Source: Diadema setosum
Taxonomy: Eukaryota > Echinodermata > Echinoidea > Diadematoida > Diadematidae
NCBI GenBank assembly: GCA_033980235.1
Contig: CM067059.1
Span: 22,298,494 to 22,362,493, forward strand
DNA: 64,000 nucleotides
Direction: 5' to 3'
A program made the position numbers and the translations under genes. Shown piece by piece: positions 32,635 through 45,007 of the stretch (the stretch's first letter is position 1; each line of letters begins with the position of its first letter). Below the pieces are notes generated by a model, which worked only from the letters and a program-made list of their open reading frames with translations, was not told where the DNA came from and did not search any database.

Positions 32635-35220
32635 AATTATTCATAGGTTCAAAAGGCATAACATGAAAGTTTTATTGCGTAAACGCTTAAGGACGCGAGA
32701 AACAAAATCCATCCAAAAATGTACACCCTGATCCTTGCTGGTTGTGGTATATTTTTTTCAGAGTCCCGTGAACGACAACTTCATATCATTATATTACGGC
32801 AGTCTGAGAAAATCTGTTGTATTGCTTTCCCGTGACAGTGAAAATATTTATCGGAATGATGACACGTTACATATCCCCACACACAATGCTCCGTTTTATT
32901 TCTCCTTTCTGGAATTCAGTCGTTGTTTATGAGGTAACGACAAGTTTAATTGCTTGTTTATCCCTTTAACTTCACAAGGTTCAGAGGTCGTCGGTGGATG
33001 CTTCGCATTCGTCTTCCTACATTATATCTCTTTCTTTGTGACGTCTCAGTAATAAAAGACCAATCAGAATGCAGCTTGCATTCGGATCGATCGAAGACAT
33101 GAACATTAATTTAGGAATGCACATGCATGGACCTATACAACGGCAGGTCAGGCCATGGGAATATCAACGCACATTACTCTCCCTGCAACAACAACAACCG
33201 CTGCAGCCGCAGCCGCCTTGTCTGAGACAGAGACAAACAAGCGAACAGACAGACAGAAGAAAGAATACAGGACAGATAGATAAGGACTCATAGAGACAAA
33301 ATACAAAGTGAGGCACAGGAAGACAGACAGAATGAACAAAATGAGAGAGTGAGACACGCCAGTTCACTCAGATTACAAAAGATGAGCATACTAAGTTTCT
33401 ATTATTCAGAAAACCCCAACCTTTAACCTCTTTCAAAAGTGAACAACACATAGATGAATTAAAAAATAATGTCAATCTTCGCCAACATTGCTCCAATTAT
33501 TATGTCATAGTAACTTGATATCATACATCATAATACGTTATTATAGTGAGTTTAAATTCATCTCACTAACTCGTCAAAGCAAAATCAATATCATTATCTC
33601 GAATCTTTCCTACATTTCATCTCAACACTGTCGTGAAAAGATTTGAGTGAGGATGTCATCGTTGATTAACTAATTTAGCCTTTCACTTGGCTTGCCCTCA
33701 CCCACTAAAGTAATTAACCTTCTTGACAACCACCAAGATATTTCTCTCGCACCTTAAATATCACTATTTGACATCATAAAAAAGATGTGTATTTGAATTG
33801 CCCTTTTATACACAAAAACGTATGTACAGTAATCCCCTATGTGCTGTTTTCTAAATTGCACTTTTTAACATAAGCTATCTTAAACAATAATTGAAGACAC
33901 CAAATTTTCTTCCATGTGGGAACAAGATATTCGTTTCGCCCCCCCCCCCCTTTTTTTTTGTAACTCGGGCATGCAGTTGAACGCCTTAGCATGAGTAAAT
34001 AATATGCTAACGACATCTATAGGAACTATCCAAAATCTTAAAGACAGTCACATTGCTTTCTTGTATTATTTTATTTATTAAATTTCCCCGGTCCAATCCA
34101 TATTTTACTTAAATCGCTTTTATCAGCTCAAGTTACTTCGATGAAAAAGACAATAATCCTCTTTCCTCCCTGTCAAATTTCGTTTTCTCTGCAAATAATC
34201 GAAACGATTTTTCTCTCAATTATGACGTTCATTTCTGGCAATGGATGGCCAATAAATCTGTTTGATTTTACAGTAACTTGACCCAGCCATAAATTTTGGA
34301 TAAACACCGCATCACCGTGGTAGAGTCAGGGCATAAACATGGAGGTCTACCCCCTTGGCATAAATTACGCGCGTTATCTGCCCTGTTACCATAGGCTGCC
34401 CCTCCTCCAGCAGGTCACATACAACCATAAATTGATGCTACTTGTATTGTGTTACCCAGTTAGGGTGAGCGGCTTGATCGAGCAGTCGTTTCACGACCGA
34501 ACTCTCCCTAAAGCGTTTATGATTTATCGCCAACCGGCCAGCACGACAGGCAATTCAACAAGTAGTAGATTGACACTCCTCCGCGTTTTGCATGACGTAG
34601 GATATTGAACTCTACAGACTTTAGATGCTCCTTTGCTATGACATCAATTATCAGTAAGATGTCATAATAATTATGCCAAACAAGTATTATATAGTTTTAT
34701 AGTATTATATAGCCTACAAGAAAACTCACGTGATATTCCAAACGAACTTAAGATTTCTTTCCACAGTAGTATACTCAGAGTGTGTAGGCTTATATACTCT
34801 GAGAATTTTGCTTATAAACTTCTAAAAGTACATGTGGATTTTTCCTTTAATGCATTTGTCCTGATGCAAACACAGTCAGGCGATTCACGGAAGATAAAGA
34901 TTAATGAAGGTATACACACGTGATGTATTTGGCGTAAACTGAATCGTCCGATAATGTACTTTTGTACTTTGGTCATCTGCAACGATTGAATCATGGAGCT
35001 ATATATACAGTATATAGTAGCTCCATGGTTGGATACAAAAAAGAAAAAAAGAAAAAAAGATGAAGGACAATACCTCCGAATGATCATTGACCAATCAGAA
35101 GTATTCTGGATTACTGATCGACACTCTTCCTTCTACAAACGATTCCTCCATCCTCCTTGTCCTCCTCCTCCTCCTCCTCCTCCGTCTTCTTTTCCTTCTT
35201 CTATTTCTTCTTACATGACA
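32635..35220. other. Non-genic stretch
   Basis: No exon supported. Contains a C-run at 33940-33951, a palindrome CATGGAGCTA...TAGCTCCATG at 34992-35027 and CCT repeats at about 35158-35184. A plus frame at 34339-34608 is open but unrecognised. Confidence 0.45.
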
Positions 35221-35651
35221 TTAAAGGGATATTATAGTATTGGTGGAGATGAGGATTGGGCTTTTAACTTTTTGTGAGATACCAAGAAACCACTTAAGGA
35301 ATAGTGCAGAGCATGCCATTTTAAGAGGAATTCAAAGTTTATTAGATGAAAATCGGTTTGGGAATCGCTGAGACATCCAAAAACAAAATAGAACAAAGCG
35401 ATCCTAACAAAAGTTGGGTCCCACCACCTTTTGCTAGAACAAAAGATGGGTCCCACTTTTTGTTAGGAATGCTCTTTTTTGGATATCTCAGCCATACTAA
35501 AACCGATTTTCATCAAATAAATGTTGAATCCCTCTTGGAATTACATGCTCTTTCATATATTTCATGAGAGGTTTTTCAGTATCTCACAAAAAAAAAAAAA
35601 ATATTAGAAACCTGCAGTTAGGTCTCAACCAAAACTATACGCTTCCTTTAA
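35221..35651 (-). mobile_element. TTAA palindromic MITE, family P1 copy B
   Basis: TTAA at 35221-35224 and 35648-35651. It is the reverse orientation of copies A, C and D: it begins AGGGATATTATAGTATTGGT and ends ...GGTCTCAACCAAAACTATAC before CTTCCTTTAA. The central part is duplicated around GATGGGTCCCA-like words. Confidence 0.85.
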
Positions 35652-36536
35652 AAATGTTTCTAGTCTCTTTATCCAAAGATGGCTATACCGAAATTCTAAA
35701 AATATCAATTATTTTTGAACAGGTTGTCTGATTTTCCTAAAAATTCACCAATGTTTTCTATCAAAATTTCTGCATTCACTCAGTTCACCGTTATGTTTGG
35801 GTTTGGTAACCTTTACAGATCATGATTTAAATCCTTGTATGTTCGTCTTGTCGTTCTTGGCCTTAATGCGCTGCACGAATACCGTTGACGTAAAGCAATT
35901 GGTACGAGATAGTGCACATAAGCTCTGAAATGACATCATCAGTACGTCATATATATGCTGGTTTAAAGTCATTTAGCCTTTAACTTTCCAGAAGAGTTAA
36001 TATATATATATTTTTTTTTAAGGATATGTATTAGTAATGTAACGTTCTCAATCTTTTGGCGTCAAAATTCCTCTGCGTCCTGTAACTAATCCTACCAGGT
36101 CCAGTGCAGGAATGATAACTTACACAACCGCTAGGTGGCGCTATGGAGGGAACGTTCCGGGGCTCGGGGTATTTCCCTGTGATAGAGTCAAATACTGTGA
36201 CTACTGACTGGGATCACGCCAATCAGCAAAAGTCCGTGATATTATAACCTGTCACATTTTTATAAATAAATTATACTCGATGAACTGATAATGACAGGAG
36301 TGCCAAGTGTGTTATAATAAAGGATGTTATGCTACTGAGTAAGAAAAGAATTTACATTCTCGAGCTTGTGACAAATCAGAGTAGAAATTGGTTAAATTAT
36401 TGCGTCTTCTCTCTTTAGCAATTGTGTGCTTTGATTGCCGATTGACACCGAAAACCCCATATTAATGTCCATAGCACGGAAAGGATTAATCGTGTTCTAC
36501 TCTCCGCCATGTACCATGAATGTGTGTCTTTGAGTG

Positions 36537-36864
36537 GGTAAGCACTGTTCGGGCACCCGTCCCGCTTCATCATGAATATTCATCAGGCGGTAAGATAAGT
36601 GCCCAGAACGCTGGATAGGTGCCATAATCAATCTGATGAATGTAAAAACGTATCGCCGGGAAATGTAAAAATCTCGAAAAATTGCATCAACGGGGAATGT
36701 AAAAACGTCTCGCCACTGCTCGCCGGGAGATGGAAAAGTGTTCATTTTTGCCGGGAAATGTAAAAGTCATGAATTTCAACAGTATGTATTCCGTACCGAT
36801 GGTATACATGTAGATGATGAATATTCATGATGAAGCGGGATGGGTGCCCCAACAGTGCTTACCT
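36537..36864. mobile_element. About 328-bp MITE with 49-bp TIRs and 8-bp target duplication
   Basis: The TIR begins GGTAAGCACTGTTCGGGCAC and continues through CATCATGAATATTCATCA; the right copy differs at two positions. TTTGAGTG flanks at 36529-36536 and 36865-36872. The interior carries several related units of the form CGCCGGGAAATGTAAAAA. hAT-like by duplication length (inference). Confidence 0.85.
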
Positions 36865-36872
36865 TTTGAGTG

Positions 36873-38426
36873 TCACGTATATCTGAGTTAATTGCACCGT
36901 ATCGCCGGGGCTGTGTTATTGTATGTTTAGAAAACTTCCATTTTTTTCTCTCTCTGTCCTTTCTCCCTTTTCACTATGACATCAATCAAATAGAATCCAA
37001 TATGATCATAAAGTGTATCTACCCCCCCCCCCCCAAAAAAAAAAGAAATCCTCCATCAGCCCGACAGCCATGGTTGCGTATCATTAAAGAATTGTCATGG
37101 ATTATGCCAAAAGATTTTATAACCACGGGATGATACCTTGTATTATATCAAGGGATTACGTACCAACGCGGAGACGAGTGGCTACACTTCTCTGTGTGTA
37201 GTACTTCGGGTGTGGAGTCTACGAACTGATACCTTCTTGAGTGCCAAATCTGTCTTGCCATATGAACTTGGCGTCTAGAATAGAAATTGACAGCAACCAT
37301 CATCTTATAGTTCTTTGACAAAATGAGGCCAGCTGCGTCACCATGTATATATTCTGGCATGTTCCAGACACTTCTGAAGAGTAATTTCTACGGAACATTT
37401 GAGGGAAAATATTACATTTTCATCCAAACAGGCATCCTGCAATCAAGGCAATGACGGGAAATGCCCAACTGATTTGTCAGAGTGCTGATCTCATAACTTG
37501 TTTTCCTTTGTTGATGCGAGGCGGTATTAATACTTGGTTGGTGTTGTTCATGTGGGGACAGGGATATAGGACTCTATGTGCTATATATATTTAATACTGG
37601 AAAGCATTTTAGGAACACTACATCCATCATATTTTGTGTGAACACATAACATATACACTATGCTCGTAAAAGTATATTTTACTCTCTTTTCATCAGATGC
37701 CAGAGTTTGAGTTCTTTTTTCTTCTTAGCATCGTCTATTGTGCTGAAATTCCTCCTATAAACGCATTAAGGAAAAGGACTCTTTCTTTCTCTCTCTGTTG
37801 TCTCTCTCTCTTTCTCTCCCTCTCTTTCTCTTCCTTTTCGTAGATTACTCCATCATTTTTCTTTCTTTTTTTTCTTCTTTCACTAAAAGCCACTCAAATC
37901 ACAAGACTCGAGCAAAGTACAATGTAAACTTGTTGTTTTTGTTTTTGTTTTCATAAAGATTTCCTTCCATTCTTGATTTCATACATAGTAACATGCGACA
38001 GTAGTAGACGGTAACAAGCGTAGATATAACATTTCAATTTATAGTGATACATGTCAATTAAACTTTGGGATATAATGATGATGACATATTGTATTGTCTA
38101 ACATGACAAAGTCCAAATATTAACATGTGTACGTAAATAGACTTAAAAAAACAACTTAACATGAGGATAACTGTGGCGTTGTGGCTCTTGGAGTTGTATC
38201 TCGACAAAAAAAGGGGGCATGTAATATCAGCACCAACACTCTGATGTCTACGAAGAAAACACTGAACAATCATCATAACAATGATATCAATCGGGTCGGG
38301 GGGGGGGGGGGTAGGGGTTGATCGGTAACGGTGGTACAGACAACGGAGAGATTACGAATACGGTAAACGATGATGACAACAGGTTATCGCCGTTTGTGAT
38401 GACGAGCGAGAGAAAGTAAACGGGAG
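36873..38426. other. Region downstream of the SEA-domain gene
   Basis: Likely includes the 3' UTR of the minus-strand gene (immediately below 38427), but no canonical AATAAA is obvious close by. C-run at 37022-37034, TCTC-rich tract at about 37770-37835, and G-run at about 38299-38312. Confidence 0.4.
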
Positions 38427-38654
38427 TCACTGTTCTCCATCATATTGCACGCAGTCAACATCCGATCCCAATTGTGTTTTAGAGGAGAAATATAAAACCT
38501 TGTTAGGGACAGCAGTGAAGAGTCTGTCGGATGACAAGCTTGCGTCAGTCACATAAGGATGATCGAACGGACTCGCGCCATCAAGTTCACTTCGATTAAC
38601 CTCTATAGATGGGAACCTGCGTGAGACCGCTGAAGTTCCTGTCCTTGCGCTGTC
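38427..38654 (-). CDS. SEA-TM gene, last coding exon
   Basis: The acceptor TTTCTCCTCAAG opens 75 codons in phase 0, beginning DSARTGTSAVSRR and ending DCVQYDGEQ with TGA at 38427-38429. The intron before it is only 97 bp (38655-38751). If it is retained, translation would stop one codon past the previous exon. The protein-like sequence through this exon favours splicing. Confidence 0.6.
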   Translation of the reverse strand, partial: DSARTGTSAVSRRFPSIEVNRSELDGASPFDHPYVTDASLSSDRLFTAVPNKVLYFSSKTQLGSDVDCVQYDGEQ

Positions 38655-41600
38655 CTTGAGGAGAAACAAGAAATCCAAGAAGAAAATCCAGCTCTCCTTT
38701 GTCACACGTTTGCCCCTTATTGCAGAATTACTTCAGCTCCCAAAATCATACGTAATCGTAAATCTTTTTAGGCGGTACAGAGTAGCTGGAGAAGAGCAAT
38801 CGCGCATAGATGGAAGGCTCCGCGGCCATGGAAGTTCTTCGCGAGGAGGCTGGCGAACTGTGAGTGGACACGCCCAGAAACTGTGGCAAAGATCGCACGG
38901 ACCCGGGTATGGCTGCAACGCGTTGAACTAAGCTGGGCGAGCCGGGTGGCCTCGGGGCAGGTGTGTCTCCGCCGGGGGAAGATTGTAAAGAAGACGGGGC
39001 AGCCTTTGAGAGTCTTAACGAGGACAATTTCGCCGATGAATTGTTTGTTTCTGAAGATTTGCTCGTGGGAGTGGTGGATAAAGCTGATTTGGGAGGAGAA
39101 GGGGGCGGAGTCACGGTCGGTGAGGGCGAGTTTGGTTTTGAAGAGATCGTTCCCGGTGCAGGAGTAAGGTTTTGGGCAGGTGGGACTTCTGGAACTCTCT
39201 CTTCTGTTCTTGTGGGTGTCGGCACGACTACGGGTTCCACTGGTGGTTGCGCTCGCGTTGGGATTGGTGTAGCCCCAGCCGTCTGCGTCATATCGAGATC
39301 AAAAGGTTAAAGATAACGGAGAAAATTTTTACCTACAACTGGCAATGCAGATATAGATTACAAACGACTCATTCCTAAATCGGACAACACCAATTATTGG
39401 GAGAGGAGTTTACGGCTGTGACAGCAATATGCATGTCCTACAGAATAATTACGTAGAGTTTGTTATTGGTGAAAAATCTGATAAATTCTTTCAAGAGGTA
39501 AATGACTGCCCTGAACAACTGAGCACAGCGATAATGACAACAATAATCAGCTGATAATAATGAAATCAATTCTATCATCACTTCGTTAATCATTTTGTGG
39601 GCGACAATAATGTAAAATATTCTTGACAGCTGAATATGATGACCATACCCAACAACACTAACAACATCTGCATATCACATAATCACAGGCATTACTAATT
39701 GGTTAATACATGTGCGAACACTCAGTCTTTAAATCAACGTATTTTCTTGCCCACATACCTTTATAGTGTAGATTTCGGTCATCTCCACGACGAAACCCTC
39801 GTTGTCGATGCCGTTGGCGTGATTGGCGGCAGGTCGACTCACCATCTGATCACGATCCGTCGAGTACTTCATCCTCCTCCTCCTTCCGTAGATCCTCTGA
39901 GGCGAGGAAAAATGTTGAGAATGTGTTAGTCATATGGTTTTGAATGTTCAACGTCTCGTGTGACGAGAAAGTGAAAAGTTCCTTTCCAAAAGGTGTTCAG
40001 TCCTTTATTCATCAAATTGGACTTTTTGATAGTATAATGTATTAATTTTAGTAGGTCCTTACAGTAAACTCTTCAAAGTACTGAAATTCTCGTAAAAAGT
40101 GGTGAAACCATGTTGGCAGTGAACATAAGTCTTGCTCCAAAATGTGCTAACTCTGTGTCTGTTTTATTCCAAAAGGTGCTAAATCCAGCAGGATCCGATC
40201 AAAAACCCGTGCTCATGCCTGACACTGCCTGACCGCACTCTGACCCCAGAGTAAGGCGAGGCTGGCTAGCTTTCATGCCTGTATATAGCTTTTCAGATGA
40301 CCCACATAATTATCACTTGATTATTAGATGCAAAATGTTTCATTTCTTTGCAAATAAATTCTTTAAAGAGATGGAGGAAAAAGGAGGGGAATGTGAAAGA
40401 TAACAAATCATCTCAGAAAAAGACCCAAAGTCACAGAATTTTTCACTAAAACAACTTTATGTGTTGCATATCACCGTGCTAAAATATTTGTTAAAAAGGC
40501 GCTAAATCAACGATAGAGAGAGAGAGAGAAAGATTCCTTAAAATTCGGTATAGACACGTAGATTTTTTAGAGGCACAGTCTTTTTTCCCATTTCGGGGTA
40601 CTATCATGGGACATAAAGTCATTGCATGAAAACAAGCATGTGAAATAAAACTCCAGGTTTTTCTCCTTACATTCAATAGTAGATTCAACACTTTTTGGAA
40701 AGGAGCTTCTCAATTATTAAAAAAGCCACTGCGAATACAGACTGACTCAACATAATGTAGGACGCCTTCCTCTGGCACTCTATTTCAAGTAGGCTATTTG
40801 TTAATTTTTGGGGGCTCGTCCGGGACTCATTGTGTGTTTACAGTGGTGCGTATTACAAGATGACAACGTTTACTCTTTACCCCTCGTCCACAGCGTATAC
40901 AAATTTTAATGTTAGTAATTCTTGGTTCCTTTATTTTAATTTCCTCCAACGTTTTCTTTGCAAAGTAGAATAGTTATATCTTTTTTTTTCTTTTTCTTTT
41001 TTTTTTTTTTACATTTTGGCACCAACACATAAGCTTGCTAAGTTGACAGCGTATAACAAGTCTCCTTCCATGCTGGCTTGCATATTATCTCCAACAAATT
41101 TAAATGTTTATTGATGAAGTCTGAAAACACATTATTTCTTTCTCAATCCCAATGAAGCTTTTACCGTTGAGTCCATGCTTGTTTTTAATCAAAAATTAAC
41201 TTTAAACATTGACTTATCGTCGCTGGGTTAACAAGACCCTGTATCTCAAATTTTCGGTGAAGATGCGAATGATTTTATGAATTAATGGTCAGATAATCAG
41301 AGATGATAATTATGTCCTGTCAAAATCGTAACTGTCTTACGCCAAAAATGAAGCCACCACGGCATGTCAAAGGAAAGGCTGTCCCATTTGATACAGTGAT
41401 TTGGCTGCCATGTTTTTTGTTTTGTTTTATTTATTCATTCATTTATTTATTTATTAATCTATTTATTTATTAATCCATTTATTTACTTATCAATTAGTTA
41501 TTTTTTTATTTATCAATTTTTGCTCTCCTGAGCATTTGAAATTTTATAGATACGAGGTCTTGTCGTCCCACCCCCCCCCCCCCCCGCGACGTTACTCGTG

Positions 41601-44136
41601 ACTCACGATGCAGTGCGCTGCAGCACAGAAAACGGCGAAGACTCCGAGCATGACTATGATTGCGAGGAAGATGTCCGGTGCATACTGGTGCCATTGGTCC
41701 CAAAAGGATGGCGACACCGACGACGAGTCTCCGTCGACCAGGTACGTCTGCGGAGTCCCCGACGAGTTGGTGAAAAGAAAAATATACGTCGATGACGATA
41801 ACTATAAGTGAGGTAAAGGGAAAGAAATTAGAAAGGTTTAGATTGCATGCATAAATTGTATTTGCGTCCATACTTCATGTTGTCTGCCGAGGTATTCATT
41901 ATAAGGCTACCTGTTTCGGAATTGCAAAATAACTTACATTCTAAAAAGAAATAGTGTACCTTGTGAACAATCGTATGGATATTTCTCATTGTTAAAAAAA
42001 AAAAGAATACCAAAGTGTAATATTTTGTAATCGAACTCAAAAGAGACTAGTGGTTCATGACGACATAGTCACGTGACCGACACTCTGTGTTGTCTGGATA
42101 ATGGCATTGCTACAGTTAGACAAATAAATATTAGTAGATAGATAGATAGATAGATGGAACTTAGCTGTGAATTGACACACAAGAATGCCAACACAATTCA
42201 TGTTTTATGCATTGACGATATCAACTAAATTTCCTGGTTTTTTTTTCGTATATCATGCCATTAATTTTCTTACAGTGTATTCTTATTATTATTATCATTA
42301 TTACGATTATTATATCATTTTTGTTATCATATTATGTTTTCATCACGTTTATGGTTAAGCAATATCATGGCTGTAGTCATTATAATTAATATAATCATTG
42401 TCACTATCCCAGTCATCATCAATACTATTATCACTCTATGTGCTGCTGAATAAACTCACGTCATTGCTCAGCCGACCTCTATTCGTAATTTGTCCGTTAT
42501 TCGTTGTGTCGATATCGAGGGCAAAGTCCACCTGGATGGCTCCATTTTCCGCTTCTGAAACCTGTCATTAGTGAAGGGAAAAAACACAACAGATGGTATT
42601 TAACTATCTGGTGTTGACAAATTCAACTGAATTCAATTCAATTCAATTCAATTCAATTTGATCTAATTCAAATTAATTCAATTTGAATTAATTTAACTCG
42701 ATTTGATTTAATTTAATTCAATTTAATTTGAATCACTTTTATTCAGTTCTGTTTTATTCTATTTTATTTTATTTTATTCTATTCTATTCTGTTCAAATCA
42801 AATCAAATTTTATATCCAATGTTACATAAATTCTGTTAACCATTGCTCAAAATTTACATCAATAATAATATTAAAAAAAACAGTGTAATACCAATCAGTG
42901 ATTCAAATTCCAATCAAATGGCAACTTTAGATACACATGAAAATTCAGAGAATCCAAAAATATTAGGGGCGATACGGTTGGGAATGGTCCTTTTTTTTCA
43001 GGACCTGCGTGAGAGACGGTAGCATACTGCATGCTGGAGCGATGCTCAGCCGAGGAAATGAATATGCTTTAGGATTTAGAATTAGAGTTTACTCAGTTTA
43101 GGATTTAGGGTTAGGGTTAGAGTTAGGGTAACGTTGATCTCGGTGTCCTAGGGTGATAAACTGAGTAAACTCTAACTCTAATCCTAAAGCATATTCATAT
43201 CCTCGGCTGAGCATCGCTCCAACATAATGCTACCGTGAGAAACCTGTTTGATAAGTGAAGTGCGCCATCTAGCGACACACATGCATTTCAGGTAGAGTCG
43301 CTTTTCAACCAGTGTATAAAGTCAGAATAACCGGCCATTCTGTCTTTAATCTGTGCCCATTCCCAAATAATCATACTTTAGTTATTATGGTGGTCACGGT
43401 GGTTGGTATTCATGTGTGAAGTGAACGCCTGACTGGCGGTATGTATCATTCCTTTTCAATGAGCACCACCACCCCCTCCCTTTATTTCTGTGCAATACAC
43501 ACACATGCCGCCAATAGGCCTATAAACCCTTGCTTTTGGACGTCAGCAACTTTCAATTTCAATTTCAGTTTCAGTTTATTTCATACTTCTCATAATATCA
43601 ATATTGCACAAAAAATAACAGTACAAGTTTTTTTACCTTTTCAACAATATGCAAATATACATGATAATAACACAATAATATTACTTGTATAATGATAACT
43701 GGTCGAAATCGAAATGGGGTTGTACAAAGAGAAGTATGGGACCTACATGAAAGCAAGCTTGTTTGGCTGTAAGCCCCGGATAATCAGTGTTTGTGAAAGA
43801 GAAACGGAGAACGGACAGAAGTTCAGACAAGGTGATTTAACCCGTTGAGGACGGTTTGATTTTGCTACAACACGCATTTCCCATAGACGCTTGCCCGAGT
43901 ATACTCGAGACTCGTCCTCGGTACCAAATAAGGGAAGCGGGGTATGCCTATATGATTAAGAAATAACAGAAATAGAAAACTGTACTAAAATGTCGTTGTT
44001 GCTGCTGTTTTATTCCGAGGCGCCGGAGCGGCAAATATATATATAATATGTTATAAAAGAAATTAAAAAAAAACAGCAACGAAAAGAAAAAAGGAGGGAG
44101 GATTTGTATTTCAGATCGATAATAATAATGATGATG

Positions 44137-44176
<40 letters not shown>

Positions 44177-44919
44177 TGATAATAAGAGGTCTTATTTACC
44201 CAGGGTATAGCCTCTTCAGTGTTACCACTGCTCTACCAGAGGGATCTGCTATTATTATTACCCTAGCGTTGCCAGGTACCCATTTATACACCTGGGTCAA
44301 GAGGGACATAGTGGGTAAAAACATCTTGTCCAAGGACGTAAGCGCTGGGCGGGATTCGAACTCGGGTCCTCCGATCGGGAGTCGGGAGACTTATCCACCA
44401 TGCCACAGCGCCCCGTAAAAATGTCATGTCTTAATCAATTTATTTCCGAAATTAAACTTTATGCAGGACATATCCATGTCATAAAAATGTTTCAAAATAC
44501 AGTAGTATCATCATACTACAGTAATTTACTTTGTACAGAAGATCAATTTAGGCATGCTACACATTAAATAGAGGTTCTAGGGTATAGACCTAATGCTAGA
44601 CCATCAACCTCTCTGAATTCCTACAGCAGAGAGCTCACAACTCATCACTGTCCCGTCTCAAGAGATCCTAATGTATTTACCATACCTGAACCGTTTCGAT
44701 GTGTTGATCCGTGAAAGAATACCTTGACCTCAGATCTGATGCCAATTGTCTGCAGGATCATAAAAGAACACGAGAAAAGAAAACGGAAAGTTTGAAAGAA
44801 GCCTTTTGCCAATACAAGGGACTGTATGAAGGTAAAATTACTCGGCGGTGCATTGTCACATGTAATAAGACTACTGATGCACTTCAAAGGACAGCTCTGA
44901 CATGTCGTCTTTCCCATGC

Positions 44920-44975
<56 letters not shown>

Positions 44976-44976
44976 C

Positions 44977-45007
<31 letters not shown>

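Noticed and set aside
38746..39310. Plus-strand Gly/Val-rich frames opposite the Pro-rich exon
   Set aside because: Shadows of the minus-strand coding exon.
44340..44414. Intact tRNA gene
   Set aside because: A and B boxes are present, but the acceptor stem does not close and the sequence continues into a SINE body with a microsatellite tail.
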